Positions 49,295 through 58,417 of a stretch of DNA of 64,000 nt are shown here, in pieces (within the stretch, counting starts at the first letter, position 1; the number at the start of each line of letters is the position of its first letter). Under the pieces are notes generated by a model, which searched no databases, had not been told where the DNA came from, and was given only the letters and a program-made list of their open reading frames with translations. Origin of the DNA: Gracilimonas sp965227215 (GTDB lineage: Bacteria; Bacteroidota; Rhodothermia; Balneolales; Balneolaceae); the NCBI GenBank assembly GCA_965227215.1, contig OZ245729.1, forward strand, positions 2,046,001 to 2,110,000. Reading direction: 5' to 3'. Both the position numbers and the translations under genes were made by a program.

Positions 49295-49903
49295 TTACAC
49301 CTTCCTCATTTTAGGCAGCGACAGATTCCACTTTATAGAAACCGTTCTAATGGTGATAATGACTGCCGTTGTAAGCAGGTAATTCAGGTTTTCAGGGAGA
49401 TTCAGTTCCAGCCCGATATAAAAGATAACGGCTCCGGCGAGGCAGGCTGTTGCATAAATTTCTTTCCTGAAAATAAGCGGAACTTCCCGGCAAAGCACAT
49501 CTCGTGTAACCCCGCCAACTACCGCTGATATCATCCCCATCAATCCGGCTATGAAAGGGTTGAATCCAAAAGAGAGGGCTTTCTCCATCCCGATGATGGT
49601 AAACAAGGCGATCCCAATGGTGTCAAAAATGAAGATGGTTTTGCTATAGTTATTCAGTCTTTTGCCCATCACAAAAGTAAAGGGTACGGCAGCCAGTATA
49701 ACCATCGGATAGGTCAGGTCGGCCATCCAGGTAATAGGGTGACTGTCGAGTAGTAAATCACGGACGGTTCCCCCACCAATCGCTGTAACAAACCCAACTA
49801 CCGTAGCACCAAATACATCCATATTGGTTCGGGAGGCAATCCTGATACCGCTAATGGCAAAAACAAACGTACCGATGAGGTCTAAGAGGTAGATTAAATC
49901 CAT
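49295..49903 (-). CDS. TRIC-type (UPF0126/YadS) membrane protein, probable cation channel
   Basis: A 202-residue protein with seven hydrophobic segments arranged as two UPF0126 repeats, each containing the pattern GGGTVRD (GFVTAIGGGTVRDLLLD and GVTRDVLCREVPLI). The repeats' glycines and the arginines match the TRIC family of trimeric potassium channels; whether this protein conducts ions is inferred. It is a single gene in the minus orientation with no partner. Confidence 0.9.
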   Translation of the reverse strand: MDLIYLLDLIGTFVFAISGIRIASRTNMDVFGATVVGFVTAIGGGTVRDLLLDSHPITWMADLTYPMVILAAVPFTFVMGKRLNNYSKTIFIFDTIGIALFTIIGMEKALSFGFNPFIAGLMGMISAVVGGVTRDVLCREVPLIFRKEIYATACLAGAVIFYIGLELNLPENLNYLLTTAVIITIRTVSIKWNLSLPKMRKV

Positions 49904-50122
49904 TTGTGGGATGGTAGATTAAGGCCTAAGAAGTTACAAGCTCCAATTCCCAAATCACAATGACCGGGGATAGAATTTTAATGGTGGCTTGGTGCTTTTG
50001 GTTTGAGATTTTGATTTTAACATCTGAATAACTAAAATAAATGAAACTTAACTCAAGCACTGTCTATTACTTAAGGCTACCATTTTTTCTAAACCTTAAA
50101 CTCTAATTAAATAGACAGAGCT

Positions 50123-50644
50123 ATGAATAACTTCATTTTAAAACCCGCCCGTCTTCTTGTCCTTTTAAGTTTGGCCTTAATACCCCACCTTGTTTTAGGA
50201 CAACCCTCTGCTGACTTAAAGTTCAGCGTAAGCTACAAGGTTACTGATTCGGCAGACCTTGAAAGGTTAGAACACGCAAAGAACATATTAACAGAATCTT
50301 TTGTGGCCCGTGGCGCCAGCTATACCGAAAAAGAGGGTTTTCTTTTCTTTATCGATCTTACCGAGCCGGATGCAGATAATAACATTGCCTTATCTATCTC
50401 AACTTTTTTAAAAGTGCCTGAAGAGGTGGTAAAAGCAGGAGTAAAACACGAAGTATTTCACAAAGCTGTAGCTTCTGACAGTCCCAAAACCAAGAGTGAA
50501 GAGGGTAAGCAAATACGAGCCTATATAAACGAAGAGTACATGCGCCAGTTTACCATGATTCGTGACAGCCACCTTGAAATCATTAATCAAGGCGAACTGT
50601 CCGAAGCTATTCAACGATTTGTAAACGACTTCAACCCGCTTTAG
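50123..50644 (+). CDS. Secreted hypothetical protein
   Basis: A 173-residue protein with an N-terminal signal peptide (about residues 1-27, LLVLLSLALIPHLVLGQPS) and a helical mature domain with no recognised family. Periplasmic location is likely. Its 3' end overlaps the convergent mrp gene by four bases, so their ends compete for transcription. Confidence 0.7.
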   Translation: MNNFILKPARLLVLLSLALIPHLVLGQPSADLKFSVSYKVTDSADLERLEHAKNILTESFVARGASYTEKEGFLFFIDLTEPDADNNIALSISTFLKVPEEVVKAGVKHEVFHKAVASDSPKTKSEEGKQIRAYINEEYMRQFTMIRDSHLEIINQGELSEAIQRFVNDFNPL

Positions 50645-51765
50645 GGTCTGAACTTAATATCCACTTTTTTAGTCGGTGACTGCTCTTTATTTCGGAGCGC
50701 CAGCTGTTGCTGCATATTCCCGGTGGCTTCCATCAGAGCGGTTGCCGCGGGGGATTCACTGTCTTCCAGCACGATAGGTTTGCCGGAGTCTCCTCCTTCG
50801 CGCAATGTTTGCTGAAGGGGTACTTCAGCAAGTACGGGCACATTCATTTCCTGCGCCAAATGAGCAGCGCCGCCTTTTCCGAAGATGTAATACTTCTTGT
50901 CGGGCATATCCGGTGGAGTGAAATAAGCCATGTTCTCGACCATGCCCAGCACCGGTACGTTCACTTTCTTGAACATCGCTACACCTTTGCGGGCATCGTC
51001 AAGAGCCACGGTTTGTGGGGTAGATACAATAACAGAGCCGGTCAAAGGAACGGTTTGTACAATAGTCAACTGGATGTCGCCGGTACCGGGGGGAAGGTCC
51101 AGAATCAGGTAATCCAGTTCGCCCCACTCCACATCGGTCATAAATTGTTTTACGGCACTGGTGGCCATCGGTCCGCGCCACACCATCGCCTGGTCTACAT
51201 CCACTAAAAAGCCCATGGAAACCAGCTTGATTCCAAATTTCTCATGCGGAACCAGCTTCTTCTGCGTGGTGATATTGGGCCGCTCATGGATATTGAACAT
51301 CGTAGGGATGCTGGGGCCATAGATATCGGTATCCATCAGTCCGACCTTTTCCCCCTTTTTAGCCAATGAAGCAGCAATATTGACGGCTACCGTAGATTTT
51401 CCTACCCCGCCTTTACCGGAAGCTACCGCAATGATGTTTTTTACACCGGGCAGGATTTCCTGTTGTTGTTCTTGCTGCTGTCCGGGTTTGGATGCTTCCA
51501 TTTCTCTTTTTTTGGACAAGTTTACAGCCGTCTGAATATCAACAATGGCTTCCTTGTCGATAAATTTCTGAATGGCTTCTTCACACTTCTGTGTGACTTG
51601 CTTTTCCAGGCCTTCATTCTTCTCGGGAAATTCCAGCGTAAAGGAAATGTACTTATCCTGAACAATCACATCCTGAACCATATCCAGGGAAATGAGGTCG
51701 CGTTGTTCTTCGGGGTGTAAAACCTGGCTGAGTGCCGATTTTACCTGCTCTTTATTGATAGACAT
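50641..51765 (-). CDS. Mrp/ApbC-type P-loop ATPase (iron-sulfur carrier family) lacking the CXXC motif
   Basis: A 374-residue protein. The N-terminal MIP18/DUF59 domain (about 1-85) has the pattern VLHPEEQRDLISLDMVQDV. A Gln-rich linker (96-102) and a ParA/MinD-type ATPase follow: deviant Walker A GKGGVGKST (117-125), MDTDIYGPSIP, Walker B-type YLILDLPPGTGD and VENMAYFTPPDMPDKKYY. In characterised Mrp/ApbC proteins the last segment has CXXC (for example FxCPxC) needed for Fe-S cluster binding; here it is replaced by TPPDMP. It may work in a different mode. Single-gene unit; the start is ATG at 51765. Confidence 0.9.
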   Translation of the reverse strand: MSINKEQVKSALSQVLHPEEQRDLISLDMVQDVIVQDKYISFTLEFPEKNEGLEKQVTQKCEEAIQKFIDKEAIVDIQTAVNLSKKREMEASKPGQQQEQQQEILPGVKNIIAVASGKGGVGKSTVAVNIAASLAKKGEKVGLMDTDIYGPSIPTMFNIHERPNITTQKKLVPHEKFGIKLVSMGFLVDVDQAMVWRGPMATSAVKQFMTDVEWGELDYLILDLPPGTGDIQLTIVQTVPLTGSVIVSTPQTVALDDARKGVAMFKKVNVPVLGMVENMAYFTPPDMPDKKYYIFGKGGAAHLAQEMNVPVLAEVPLQQTLREGGDSGKPIVLEDSESPAATALMEATGNMQQQLALRNKEQSPTKKVDIKFRP

Positions 51766-51921
51766 GTATTGCTTTGTGTCTGACTTAATTTTTCGGTGTT
51801 TTATGAATTCCTAAAGATAAGGAACTTAACAGAGGGATATGAGAAACAGTTGACGGGAAAAAATAAATCCTGATAATCTTTAGAAATCTTCTATATACAA
51901 TGATGTTTGCCAATAAATCAG

Positions 51922-51929
51922 TAAGTTTG
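51922..51929 (+). promoter_or_regulatory. Candidate -7 element for the gcvT operon
   Basis: TAAGTTTG matches TAnnTTTG, 82 bases before the gcvT ATG. A TTTG lies 12 bases before it, which is too close to be a proper -33 element, so confidence is limited. No glycine-riboswitch features are visible in the leader. Confidence 0.4.
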
Positions 51930-52010
51930 GTCCAATGAAAATAAGCGGTACCGTAGGCTATAGCATTTATCAAAGCGGGTAATACGAACAAAACTATTTC
52001 AGCTAACTTC

Positions 52011-53111
52011 ATGTCCAAAAAGACACCTTTCTATTCCATTCATGAACAAGCCGGCGCCAAGCTGGTAGATTTTGCCGGATATCAGATGCCGGTTCAATAC
52101 GCAGGAATTAAAACCGAGCATGCGGCCGTTCGCGAAGCCGTCGGAATCTTCGACGTTTCCCACATGGGTGAATTCTTTATTAGCGGCCCGCAAGCGCTGG
52201 ATTTAATACAGAAAGTGACGGTAAACGATGCATCCAAATTGGTGGAAGGAAAAGCCCAGTACACCTGCATGTGTTATGAAGACGGTGGTATTGTGGACGA
52301 CCTGATTGTGTACAAGCTTTTTGATGAAGCCGGATATATTGTGGTTGTTAATGCATCTAATATTGAAAAGGACTTTAAGTGGATCACCCAAAACAACACC
52401 TTTGATGCGAATGTGCACAACCAGTCGGATGACACCTGCCTGTTAGCTGTTCAGGGGCCAAAATCTGTAGAGACGCTCCAAAAACTTACGGATGTCGATT
52501 TAAGTGAGATCGGTTTTTACAGCTATAAGATGGGTAACCTGGCAGGGATGGAAAATGTCGTGTATTCGGCCACAGGATATACCGGCGAAAAAGGATTTGA
52601 ACTGTATTTCGATAAAAGTCATGCCGACCCGGAGAAAGTGTGGAATGCCATCATGGAAGCCGGCGAGAAGCTTGGTATTGAGCCTTGTGGATTAGGGGCA
52701 CGCGATACCCTTCGCCTGGAAATGGGCTATGCGCTTTACGGCAACGACATCACCAAAGATACCCATCCGCTTGAAGCCCGTTTAGGCTGGATTACGAAAT
52801 TTGATAAAGGTGATTTTATCGGGAAAGAAGCGCTTCTCAAGAAAAAAGAAGAAGGGTTAAACCGCCGTTTGGTAGGCTTTGTGGTTGAAGGTGTGCGCAA
52901 TATTCCCCGTCAGGGTTACGAGATCCAAAACGAAGTGGGAGAAGCCATTGGAGAAGTAACCAGCGGAACAATGTCGATTACTTTGGGTAAAGGTATAGGG
53001 ATGGGATACGTTGCTACAGACTACACAAATGAAGGAACGGAAATCGAAATCAGCATCCGCAGGAAGACGGCCAAAGCAACCGTTACCCGGCCACCATTCA
53101 TCAAAAAATAA
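52011..53111 (+). CDS. gcvT: Aminomethyltransferase (glycine cleavage T protein)
   Basis: A 366-residue GcvT. The start KTPFYSIHEQAGAKLVDFAG, the folate-binding region GIFDVSHMGEFFI, and the later LLAVQGPKSVETLQ, TGYTGEKGFEL, GLGARDTLRLEMGYALYG and GWITKFDKGDFIGKEAL are all family motifs, with the conserved Asp (as in D101 of E. coli) in QYTCMCYEDGGIVDDLIVYK. It takes the methylene group from the H-protein to tetrahydrofolate. The other glycine cleavage genes are not in this window. It is first in a chain with comB and ftsK (12-base gap, then overlap). Confidence 0.94.
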   Translation: MSKKTPFYSIHEQAGAKLVDFAGYQMPVQYAGIKTEHAAVREAVGIFDVSHMGEFFISGPQALDLIQKVTVNDASKLVEGKAQYTCMCYEDGGIVDDLIVYKLFDEAGYIVVVNASNIEKDFKWITQNNTFDANVHNQSDDTCLLAVQGPKSVETLQKLTDVDLSEIGFYSYKMGNLAGMENVVYSATGYTGEKGFELYFDKSHADPEKVWNAIMEAGEKLGIEPCGLGARDTLRLEMGYALYGNDITKDTHPLEARLGWITKFDKGDFIGKEALLKKKEEGLNRRLVGFVVEGVRNIPRQGYEIQNEVGEAIGEVTSGTMSITLGKGIGMGYVATDYTNEGTEIEISIRRKTAKATVTRPPFIKK

Positions 53112-53123
53112 CAAAGAGAGAAT

Positions 53124-53861
53124 ATGCCAGAGATTAATTATATCGACGTTTTCTTTTCGGTACAGGCTTTTCAGGAGGAAGAGCTTCGTGGGAAAACAGC
53201 GGTTATCATTGATGTTTTAAGAGCATCATCATCCATTACCACGGCGCTGAGCAACGGAGCGAAGAAAATCATACCCGTGGCTGACATGAGTGATGCCATG
53301 AAGATCGCCAACACGATGGACCAAAAAGACTTTTTACTGTGCGGCGAGAAGAACGGAACCAAAATTGAAGGCTATCACCTCGGGAATTCCCCGGCTGAAT
53401 ATGAGCCGGAAGTGGTAAAGGGCAAAACACTGATTTTCAATACCACAAACGGTACCAAAGCTATTAAGAAATCATCTCTTGCCAACCAGATTTATGTGGG
53501 CACTTTCCTGAATCAGGACAGTATTTTGAATGCACTGAAGGAACATGACGATGAAGTGGTGCTGGTTTGCTCCGGGTGGCAGGGGCGCTTATCCATCGAA
53601 GATACTTTGTTTGCCGGTTCACTCCTGCATGCTATTACCGGCGGAGAACTGCCGGATTCCGCCAAAGACGGGGCTAAAGTTGCATTTGGTCTTTTCCAAA
53701 AATTTGGGGATGATTTAGAAGCAGCCATCAGCAAGAGCGATCATGCAAAAAGATTGGCTGAACTGGTTCCAAATGGCGATATTGAATTCTGTTGCAAAGT
53801 AAATGAATTTGATGTGCTTCCCGGCATGCGGGATGGCATCCTGACCAATTTGAATGGCTAA
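53124..53861 (+). CDS. 2-phosphosulfolactate phosphatase family protein (ComB-like)
   Basis: A 245-residue ComB-fold protein. The motif IIDVLRASSSITTAL (Asp30, Arg33) carries the family's active-site Asp and Arg; GEKNGTKIEGYHLGNSPAEY and LIFNTTNGTKAI follow, and LVCSGWQGRLSIEDTLFAG closes the core. The known enzyme removes phosphate from 2-phosphosulfolactate in coenzyme M synthesis; in bacteria without coenzyme M the substrate is unknown, and no other sulfonate gene is in the window. The gene sits between gcvT and ftsK and overlaps ftsK by 8 bases. Confidence 0.88.
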   Translation: MPEINYIDVFFSVQAFQEEELRGKTAVIIDVLRASSSITTALSNGAKKIIPVADMSDAMKIANTMDQKDFLLCGEKNGTKIEGYHLGNSPAEYEPEVVKGKTLIFNTTNGTKAIKKSSLANQIYVGTFLNQDSILNALKEHDDEVVLVCSGWQGRLSIEDTLFAGSLLHAITGGELPDSAKDGAKVAFGLFQKFGDDLEAAISKSDHAKRLAELVPNGDIEFCCKVNEFDVLPGMRDGILTNLNG

Positions 53862-56400
53862 AAACAAACTAAATACATCTACAACTACGGGGTTGGATTC
53901 AAACCGTAAGGTCGAAATAATCGGTATCATTGTGATGTCGATTGCGATTTTGCTCGGGCTGAGCATCATATCCTATAATCCGGAAGATTACCAATACGCC
54001 AAAAGTATTTCCTTCCTCGATTTGTTTAACCCCGATGCTTCCTCCAGGCTGGTTCAAAACTGGCTGGGTCCGGTGGGTGCCTACCTATCCCATTATCTGG
54101 TGCATAGTTTATTCGGATATACCAGTATCATCCTGGCACTGATAACCGGTTATCACGGCTGGCATACCTTCCGCCGCAGGGATTTCAAAGAGCTAAGCTG
54201 GTTAACGGTCCTTTCCATATGGGGCATGGTGTTACTTTCCACTTTTATCGGCTGGCTGAATACCAACGCTGATTTTCCGGCCGATTCTATCTGGAGTGGA
54301 TCGGCTGGTATAGCTATTTCACAGGTTCTGCAGAACATCACCGGCATCGGGTCCATTTTCATTCTGTCTGTTTTGCTGATTGTGACCTTGCTGATGTTTG
54401 TGGATCGTGACCTTCAGAAAACCATCGACAGCGTGAAAATCTGGATGGATAACCTGCGGGATAAAATGGAAGACTGGCGGGCTGAACGTCAGCTTCGAAA
54501 AGAGCAAAAGGCCAAAGAGCGGGAAGAACGCATTGCCGCTAAAAAAGCTGCGAAGGAAGAGAAAAAGGCTCAGCAGCAAGCCAAAAAAGAAGAAAGCAGC
54601 TCTGATAACGAAGAGAAAGAACTTCAGAAAAAAGAAATTGCCGAACCGCAGGACGAGAAAGAACCGGTAAAGCCGGCGCCTTCCATTGATGAGTTGGTTG
54701 AGAAGTCGGAAGAGGAAGAGCGCAAGCAGCGCGAAAAAGAGAAGGAAGCAGTAAAAACACTGGATACCCGTCAGCGCGCCTCACTCGAAAAAGAAGAAGT
54801 GGTTGATGAGGAAGAAGATGATCTGGAAGTATCCGTATATGTAGGGAAAGGTGAAGAAGAAGCGGATGAGAAAGATCTGGACAAGCAGAACCGAGAGAAA
54901 GCCAAGGAAGTCCCGGTCATCAAATACAAGTTTCCGAAAGTAGACCTGCTGGACCCGCCGCCCAACGAAGGTAATGAAGTTGATCTTGAAGAAATTAAAG
55001 AGAATAAGCGGATCATCCTTGATAAGCTGAAGCGTCACAAGATTGAAATTGTGGGCATCAATGCTATTGTTGGTCCCACCGTTACTCTATATGAATTGGA
55101 ACCGGCCCCCGATGTGAAAATATCCAAGATCGAGAGCTACTCTAACGACCTGAAAATGGCTACGGCTTCCAAAGGTTTGCGTATGCTTTCGCCGATTCCG
55201 GGTAAGTCGGCCGTGGGGATTGAGGTGCCGAACAGCACGCGCGAAACGGTGTACATCAAACAGGTGATTAACACCAAGAAATTCGTGGAAACCGATTTTG
55301 TTCTTCCGGTGGCCTTTGGGAAAACCATCGAGAACGAGGTGTTCATGATCGACCTTACCAAGATGCCTCACTTGCTGATTGCAGGTGCTACCGGTTCAGG
55401 TAAGTCGGTGGGTATAAATACGATCATCACTTGTTTGTTATACAAATGTCATCCGGATAACCTGAAGTTTGTGATGATTGATCCGAAGAAGATCGAGCTT
55501 TCGTTATATCGCAATATTCAGAACCATTTTCTGGCTATGCTGCCGGATGCGGATGAACCTATCGTAACGGATACTACCAAAGCTCAGGAAACGTTAGAGA
55601 GCTTGTGTAAGGAAATGGATGATCGTTATGATCTGCTGAAAATGGCGATGGTTCGTGACATCAAATCCTACAACGAAAAATATGCAACCGGCGAGCTGGA
55701 CGAAGAACTGGGACACCGACATTTGCCCTACATTGTAGTAATTATAGATGAGCTTGCCGACCTGATGATGACGGCCGGTAAGCAGATCGAAGAACCCATT
55801 GCCCGATTGGCGCAGCTGGCACGCGCCATTGGTATTCACCTGGTGGTTGCCACGCAGCGGCCTTCGGTGAACGTAATTACCGGTACCATTAAAGCGAACT
55901 TCCCGGCACGAATTGCCTACCAGGTGGCTTCCAAAGTTGATTCGAGAACCATTCTGGATCAGGGCGGTGCCGACCAGCTGATTGGGATGGGTGATATGCT
56001 CTTTAACAATGGAACCGGGTTGGTGCGAATTCAGAATGCCTTTGTATCTACTGAAGAGGTGGATAAGATAAACTCCTTTATTGGTCAACAGGCCGGATAT
56101 AAGGAACCTTTCCATCTGCCTATCATAAAAGATGATGTAGCAGATATACCTGACCCGCTGGATGATATTGACGAGTATTTTGAAGCTGCCGCGAAGCTGG
56201 TAATTTTGCATCAGCAGGGATCGGTTTCACTGTTGCAACGAAAATTGAAGATCGGCTACAATCGAGCCGGCCGAATTATAGATCAGTTATTTAATGCAGG
56301 AATTGTTGGACCATATCAGGGAAGTACCGCACGGGATGTTCTCATCCAAGACGAAGAAGAACTTGAGGAATTACTGGACAATCTTGATGAGTATGATTGA
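53854..56400 (+). CDS. ftsK: FtsK/SpoIIIE-family DNA translocase
   Basis: An 848-residue septum DNA pump. The N-terminal 190 residues have about four membrane segments (VEIIGIIVMSIAILLGLSII, VGAYLSHYLVHSLFGYTSII and others). A long Lys/Glu-rich coiled-coil linker follows (about 195-345). The motor has Walker A GATGSGKSVG (about 510-519), Walker B VVIIDELADLMM (about 629-640) and LVVATQRPSVNVITG. The C-terminal gamma domain (about 780-848: HQQGSVSLLQRKLKIGYNRA) reads DNA polarity signals. It clears and sorts chromosomal termini at division. The gene overlaps comB upstream, and lolA starts inside its end (ATG at 56393), an ftsK-lolA order that recurs widely. Confidence 0.95.
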   Translation: MAKNKLNTSTTTGLDSNRKVEIIGIIVMSIAILLGLSIISYNPEDYQYAKSISFLDLFNPDASSRLVQNWLGPVGAYLSHYLVHSLFGYTSIILALITGYHGWHTFRRRDFKELSWLTVLSIWGMVLLSTFIGWLNTNADFPADSIWSGSAGIAISQVLQNITGIGSIFILSVLLIVTLLMFVDRDLQKTIDSVKIWMDNLRDKMEDWRAERQLRKEQKAKEREERIAAKKAAKEEKKAQQQAKKEESSSDNEEKELQKKEIAEPQDEKEPVKPAPSIDELVEKSEEEERKQREKEKEAVKTLDTRQRASLEKEEVVDEEEDDLEVSVYVGKGEEEADEKDLDKQNREKAKEVPVIKYKFPKVDLLDPPPNEGNEVDLEEIKENKRIILDKLKRHKIEIVGINAIVGPTVTLYELEPAPDVKISKIESYSNDLKMATASKGLRMLSPIPGKSAVGIEVPNSTRETVYIKQVINTKKFVETDFVLPVAFGKTIENEVFMIDLTKMPHLLIAGATGSGKSVGINTIITCLLYKCHPDNLKFVMIDPKKIELSLYRNIQNHFLAMLPDADEPIVTDTTKAQETLESLCKEMDDRYDLLKMAMVRDIKSYNEKYATGELDEELGHRHLPYIVVIIDELADLMMTAGKQIEEPIARLAQLARAIGIHLVVATQRPSVNVITGTIKANFPARIAYQVASKVDSRTILDQGGADQLIGMGDMLFNNGTGLVRIQNAFVSTEEVDKINSFIGQQAGYKEPFHLPIIKDDVADIPDPLDDIDEYFEAAAKLVILHQQGSVSLLQRKLKIGYNRAGRIIDQLFNAGIVGPYQGSTARDVLIQDEEELEELLDNLDEYD

Positions 56401-57079
56401 TAAGTGCTTTCAGCGCCTCGTTCAGAACCTCCGGTTCGGAACGCCTGCCGGAATCTCCGGTTCCAAAAGTTTCTTAAAGGCTGTTTCTCTTTTTTTTGTT
56501 TTCAGCCTCATATTCACCATTTCTGTTATTGCCCAAACGCCCAACTTCGATCAGCTGAAGAATAAGTTTGATGAGGGGCTTGTTTTCCGCGCGATGTTTA
56601 CCCAAACATTCACCGATTCCTACACAGGAGAAGTGACCCAAAGCGAAGGACAAATCTGGCTCGATAAAGTTCGCTACAAACTGGAAGCAGACGGGCAGGT
56701 GGTTGTGGTAGATGGAGAAACCTCAAAAGTGTATGACCCGTCCAGAAATCGCGTTATTATTGATGCATATAGTGCCGATGAAGATGATTTTGCTCCATCC
56801 CGAATGCTCAGTGGTATCGATACTACCTATACCGTAAGTGAAGAGCGAATGGATGGCCGGACCAAAATAACTTTGATTTCGAATGACGATTTTGCGGTTT
56901 TTGTAGAAGTTGAAATTATCATAGACAACCAGTTTCGCCCAACAAAAATCACGGCCTGGGATATTTCAGATAATGAAATTGTAACTACTTTTTCTGAGGG
57001 GACTTTTCTGGAACCCGAAGACGGCCTGTTTCAACTTAGTTATCCTGATGACGCCGAAGTTGTAGATATGAGATATTAA
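56393..57079 (+). CDS. LolA-like outer-membrane lipoprotein carrier with a repeat-derived N-terminus
   Basis: About 228 residues from the ATG at 56393, overlapping the ftsK end by 8 bases. The signal segment is FLKAVSLFFVFSLIFTISVI then AQ, and the mature domain is LolA-like: FDQLKNKFDEGLVFRAMFTQ, GEVTQSEGQIWLDKVRYKLE, VVVDGETSKVYDPSRNRVII and a C-terminal amphipathic beta sheet. LolA ferries lipoproteins across the periplasm, and the ftsK-lolA neighbourhood supports it. The first 23 codons run through a palindromic repeat (GAACCTCCGGTTC-type, 56418-56465), which adds QRLVQNLRFGTPAGISGSKS before the signal; no other start codon is close, so the true start is uncertain. Confidence 0.85.
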   Translation: MIDKCFQRLVQNLRFGTPAGISGSKSFLKAVSLFFVFSLIFTISVIAQTPNFDQLKNKFDEGLVFRAMFTQTFTDSYTGEVTQSEGQIWLDKVRYKLEADGQVVVVDGETSKVYDPSRNRVIIDAYSADEDDFAPSRMLSGIDTTYTVSEERMDGRTKITLISNDDFAVFVEVEIIIDNQFRPTKITAWDISDNEIVTTFSEGTFLEPEDGLFQLSYPDDAEVVDMRY

Positions 57080-57147
57080 GTCGGTGAATCGTTATTTGTT
57101 AATAATCGGGTACACGAATAGCGAATTCACGAATTCACCAAATAGAA

Positions 57148-58176
57148 ATGGATATTAAAAAAGTAGTAAAAGTAGTTGGCAGTATCGCACTGGGGATTCT
57201 TTTTTTATGGCTGGCTTTCCGGGAAGTTGAGTTTGCAGAAGTGGTTGAATCAGCTCGGGGCATGTCGTGGTCGTGGATTCTTCCTTTTGCTGCTACTACA
57301 CTCTTTGCCCATTTCATAAGAGCACTGCGTTGGGAAATGCTTTTCACTAATAAAGATAAAGTGCCCTCCAAAACCACCTTGTTTACCGGGGTGATGTTCG
57401 GGTATCTGGTCAACATTCCACTGCCCAGAGTGGGGGAAGTTGCCCGTCCGGTCTATGTAGCCCGCCAGGTTGATGAAAGCAACAGCAAAGTCATCGGCAC
57501 CATTGTGCTGGAGCGTGTGGTCGACCTGTTGGGGATGTTGCTGCTGATGGCTTTTGTGGTGGTGTTTCTTGTGGCCGACCCTCAGGTGCTTTCCCGCTTA
57601 TTTGGGGTTGACATCACCAGTTCTGAAACACAGATTAATTTCATTCTTACACTTGGTAAATATGGGTTATTTGCAGCAACAGGACTTGGTTTGCTCCTTT
57701 GGTTTTTCAAAAAGGCTGAAGAAAAGACGGAAGGAAAAATTGCCGACTTTGTTCATAAGGTTCAGCAAATTATCCGAACCTTTGTGGATGGATTACTGGC
57801 TATAAAAGAGCTTAAAAACTGGCCGTTATTCATCTTCTATTCTTTACTGATTTGGGCATTCTATATTGCGATGACCTACATCGGGTTCTGGATGTTTGAT
57901 ATGCAAAATGTGTATGACCTGGGAATCACGGAAGCGGTCGTGCTTACGGTGGTAAGTGCTGTGGGTATTTCCATTCCCACACCGGGCGGGGTTGGAACCT
58001 ATCACCTGTTTATAACCAAGACGTTACTCATTCTCTATGCGGTGCCTGAAGCTACAGGACTTGCATACGCAACGATCGCCCATGCAGCAACCCTTGCCAT
58101 TATCATAAGCAGCACGCCCATTATGCTGGCCATCGATAAGTATCTGCTCATGAAGAAGGAAGCTGGAGAACATTGA
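57148..58176 (+). CDS. Lysylphosphatidylglycerol-synthase-type transmembrane (UPF0104/flippase-like) protein
   Basis: A 342-residue membrane protein with about 8 hydrophobic segments and motifs of the flippase-like UPF0104 family: PFAATTLFAHFIRALRWEML, GYLVNIPLPRVGEVARPVYV, IGTIVLERVVDLLGMLLLM and IPTPGGVGTYHLFITK. The group overlaps the membrane half of MprF. It probably moves a lipid or polyprenyl-linked substrate across the inner membrane; the substrate is unknown. It is 68 bases downstream of lolA, on the same strand, so it may belong to the ftsK-lolA operon. The 3' flank starts with a repeat related to those around tlpA. Confidence 0.88.
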   Translation: MDIKKVVKVVGSIALGILFLWLAFREVEFAEVVESARGMSWSWILPFAATTLFAHFIRALRWEMLFTNKDKVPSKTTLFTGVMFGYLVNIPLPRVGEVARPVYVARQVDESNSKVIGTIVLERVVDLLGMLLLMAFVVVFLVADPQVLSRLFGVDITSSETQINFILTLGKYGLFAATGLGLLLWFFKKAEEKTEGKIADFVHKVQQIIRTFVDGLLAIKELKNWPLFIFYSLLIWAFYIAMTYIGFWMFDMQNVYDLGITEAVVLTVVSAVGISIPTPGGVGTYHLFITKTLLILYAVPEATGLAYATIAHAATLAIIISSTPIMLAIDKYLLMKKEAGEH

Positions 58177-58329
58177 ACAAGGAATATTCAACATTCAATG
58201 TCGAACTTTCTCCTTGTTAATGAGGAAACAAAAGAAATCGAAGGAATTGGACAAAGTTGTAGATGAAAGATTACTTTGAATCCCTGTTATTTCTCGTTAT
58301 GGTGTTCTGCTTCAAGAATTAGTGCTCCC

Positions 58330-58410
58330 TGCATTTATAAAATACTCAATCCAGCCTGAGGCTGAGCCTCACAAATGAGGTTACGCGGCAGAGCGGAGAA
58401 ACCTGAATAG
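58330..58410. repeat. GAGGTT-type palindromic repeat
   Basis: A CCTGAGGC/GCCTCA arm pair and a GAGGTT...AACCT pair (58354-58410) with GCGGCAGAGCGG between. It is related to the elements at 14785-14925, 56418-56465 and 59026-59172. The remaining 58177-58330 spacer shows no gene. Confidence 0.6.
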
Positions 58411-58417
58411 ATTTACA

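Noticed and set aside
51930..52010. Glycine riboswitch in the gcvT leader
   Set aside because: The leader is only about 75 bases and shows none of the conserved glycine aptamer helices.
55594..56211. Long open frame (205 codons) antisense to ftsK
   Set aside because: It mirrors the codon pattern of ftsK, has no recognisable domain and no start context; it is a shadow of the coding strand.
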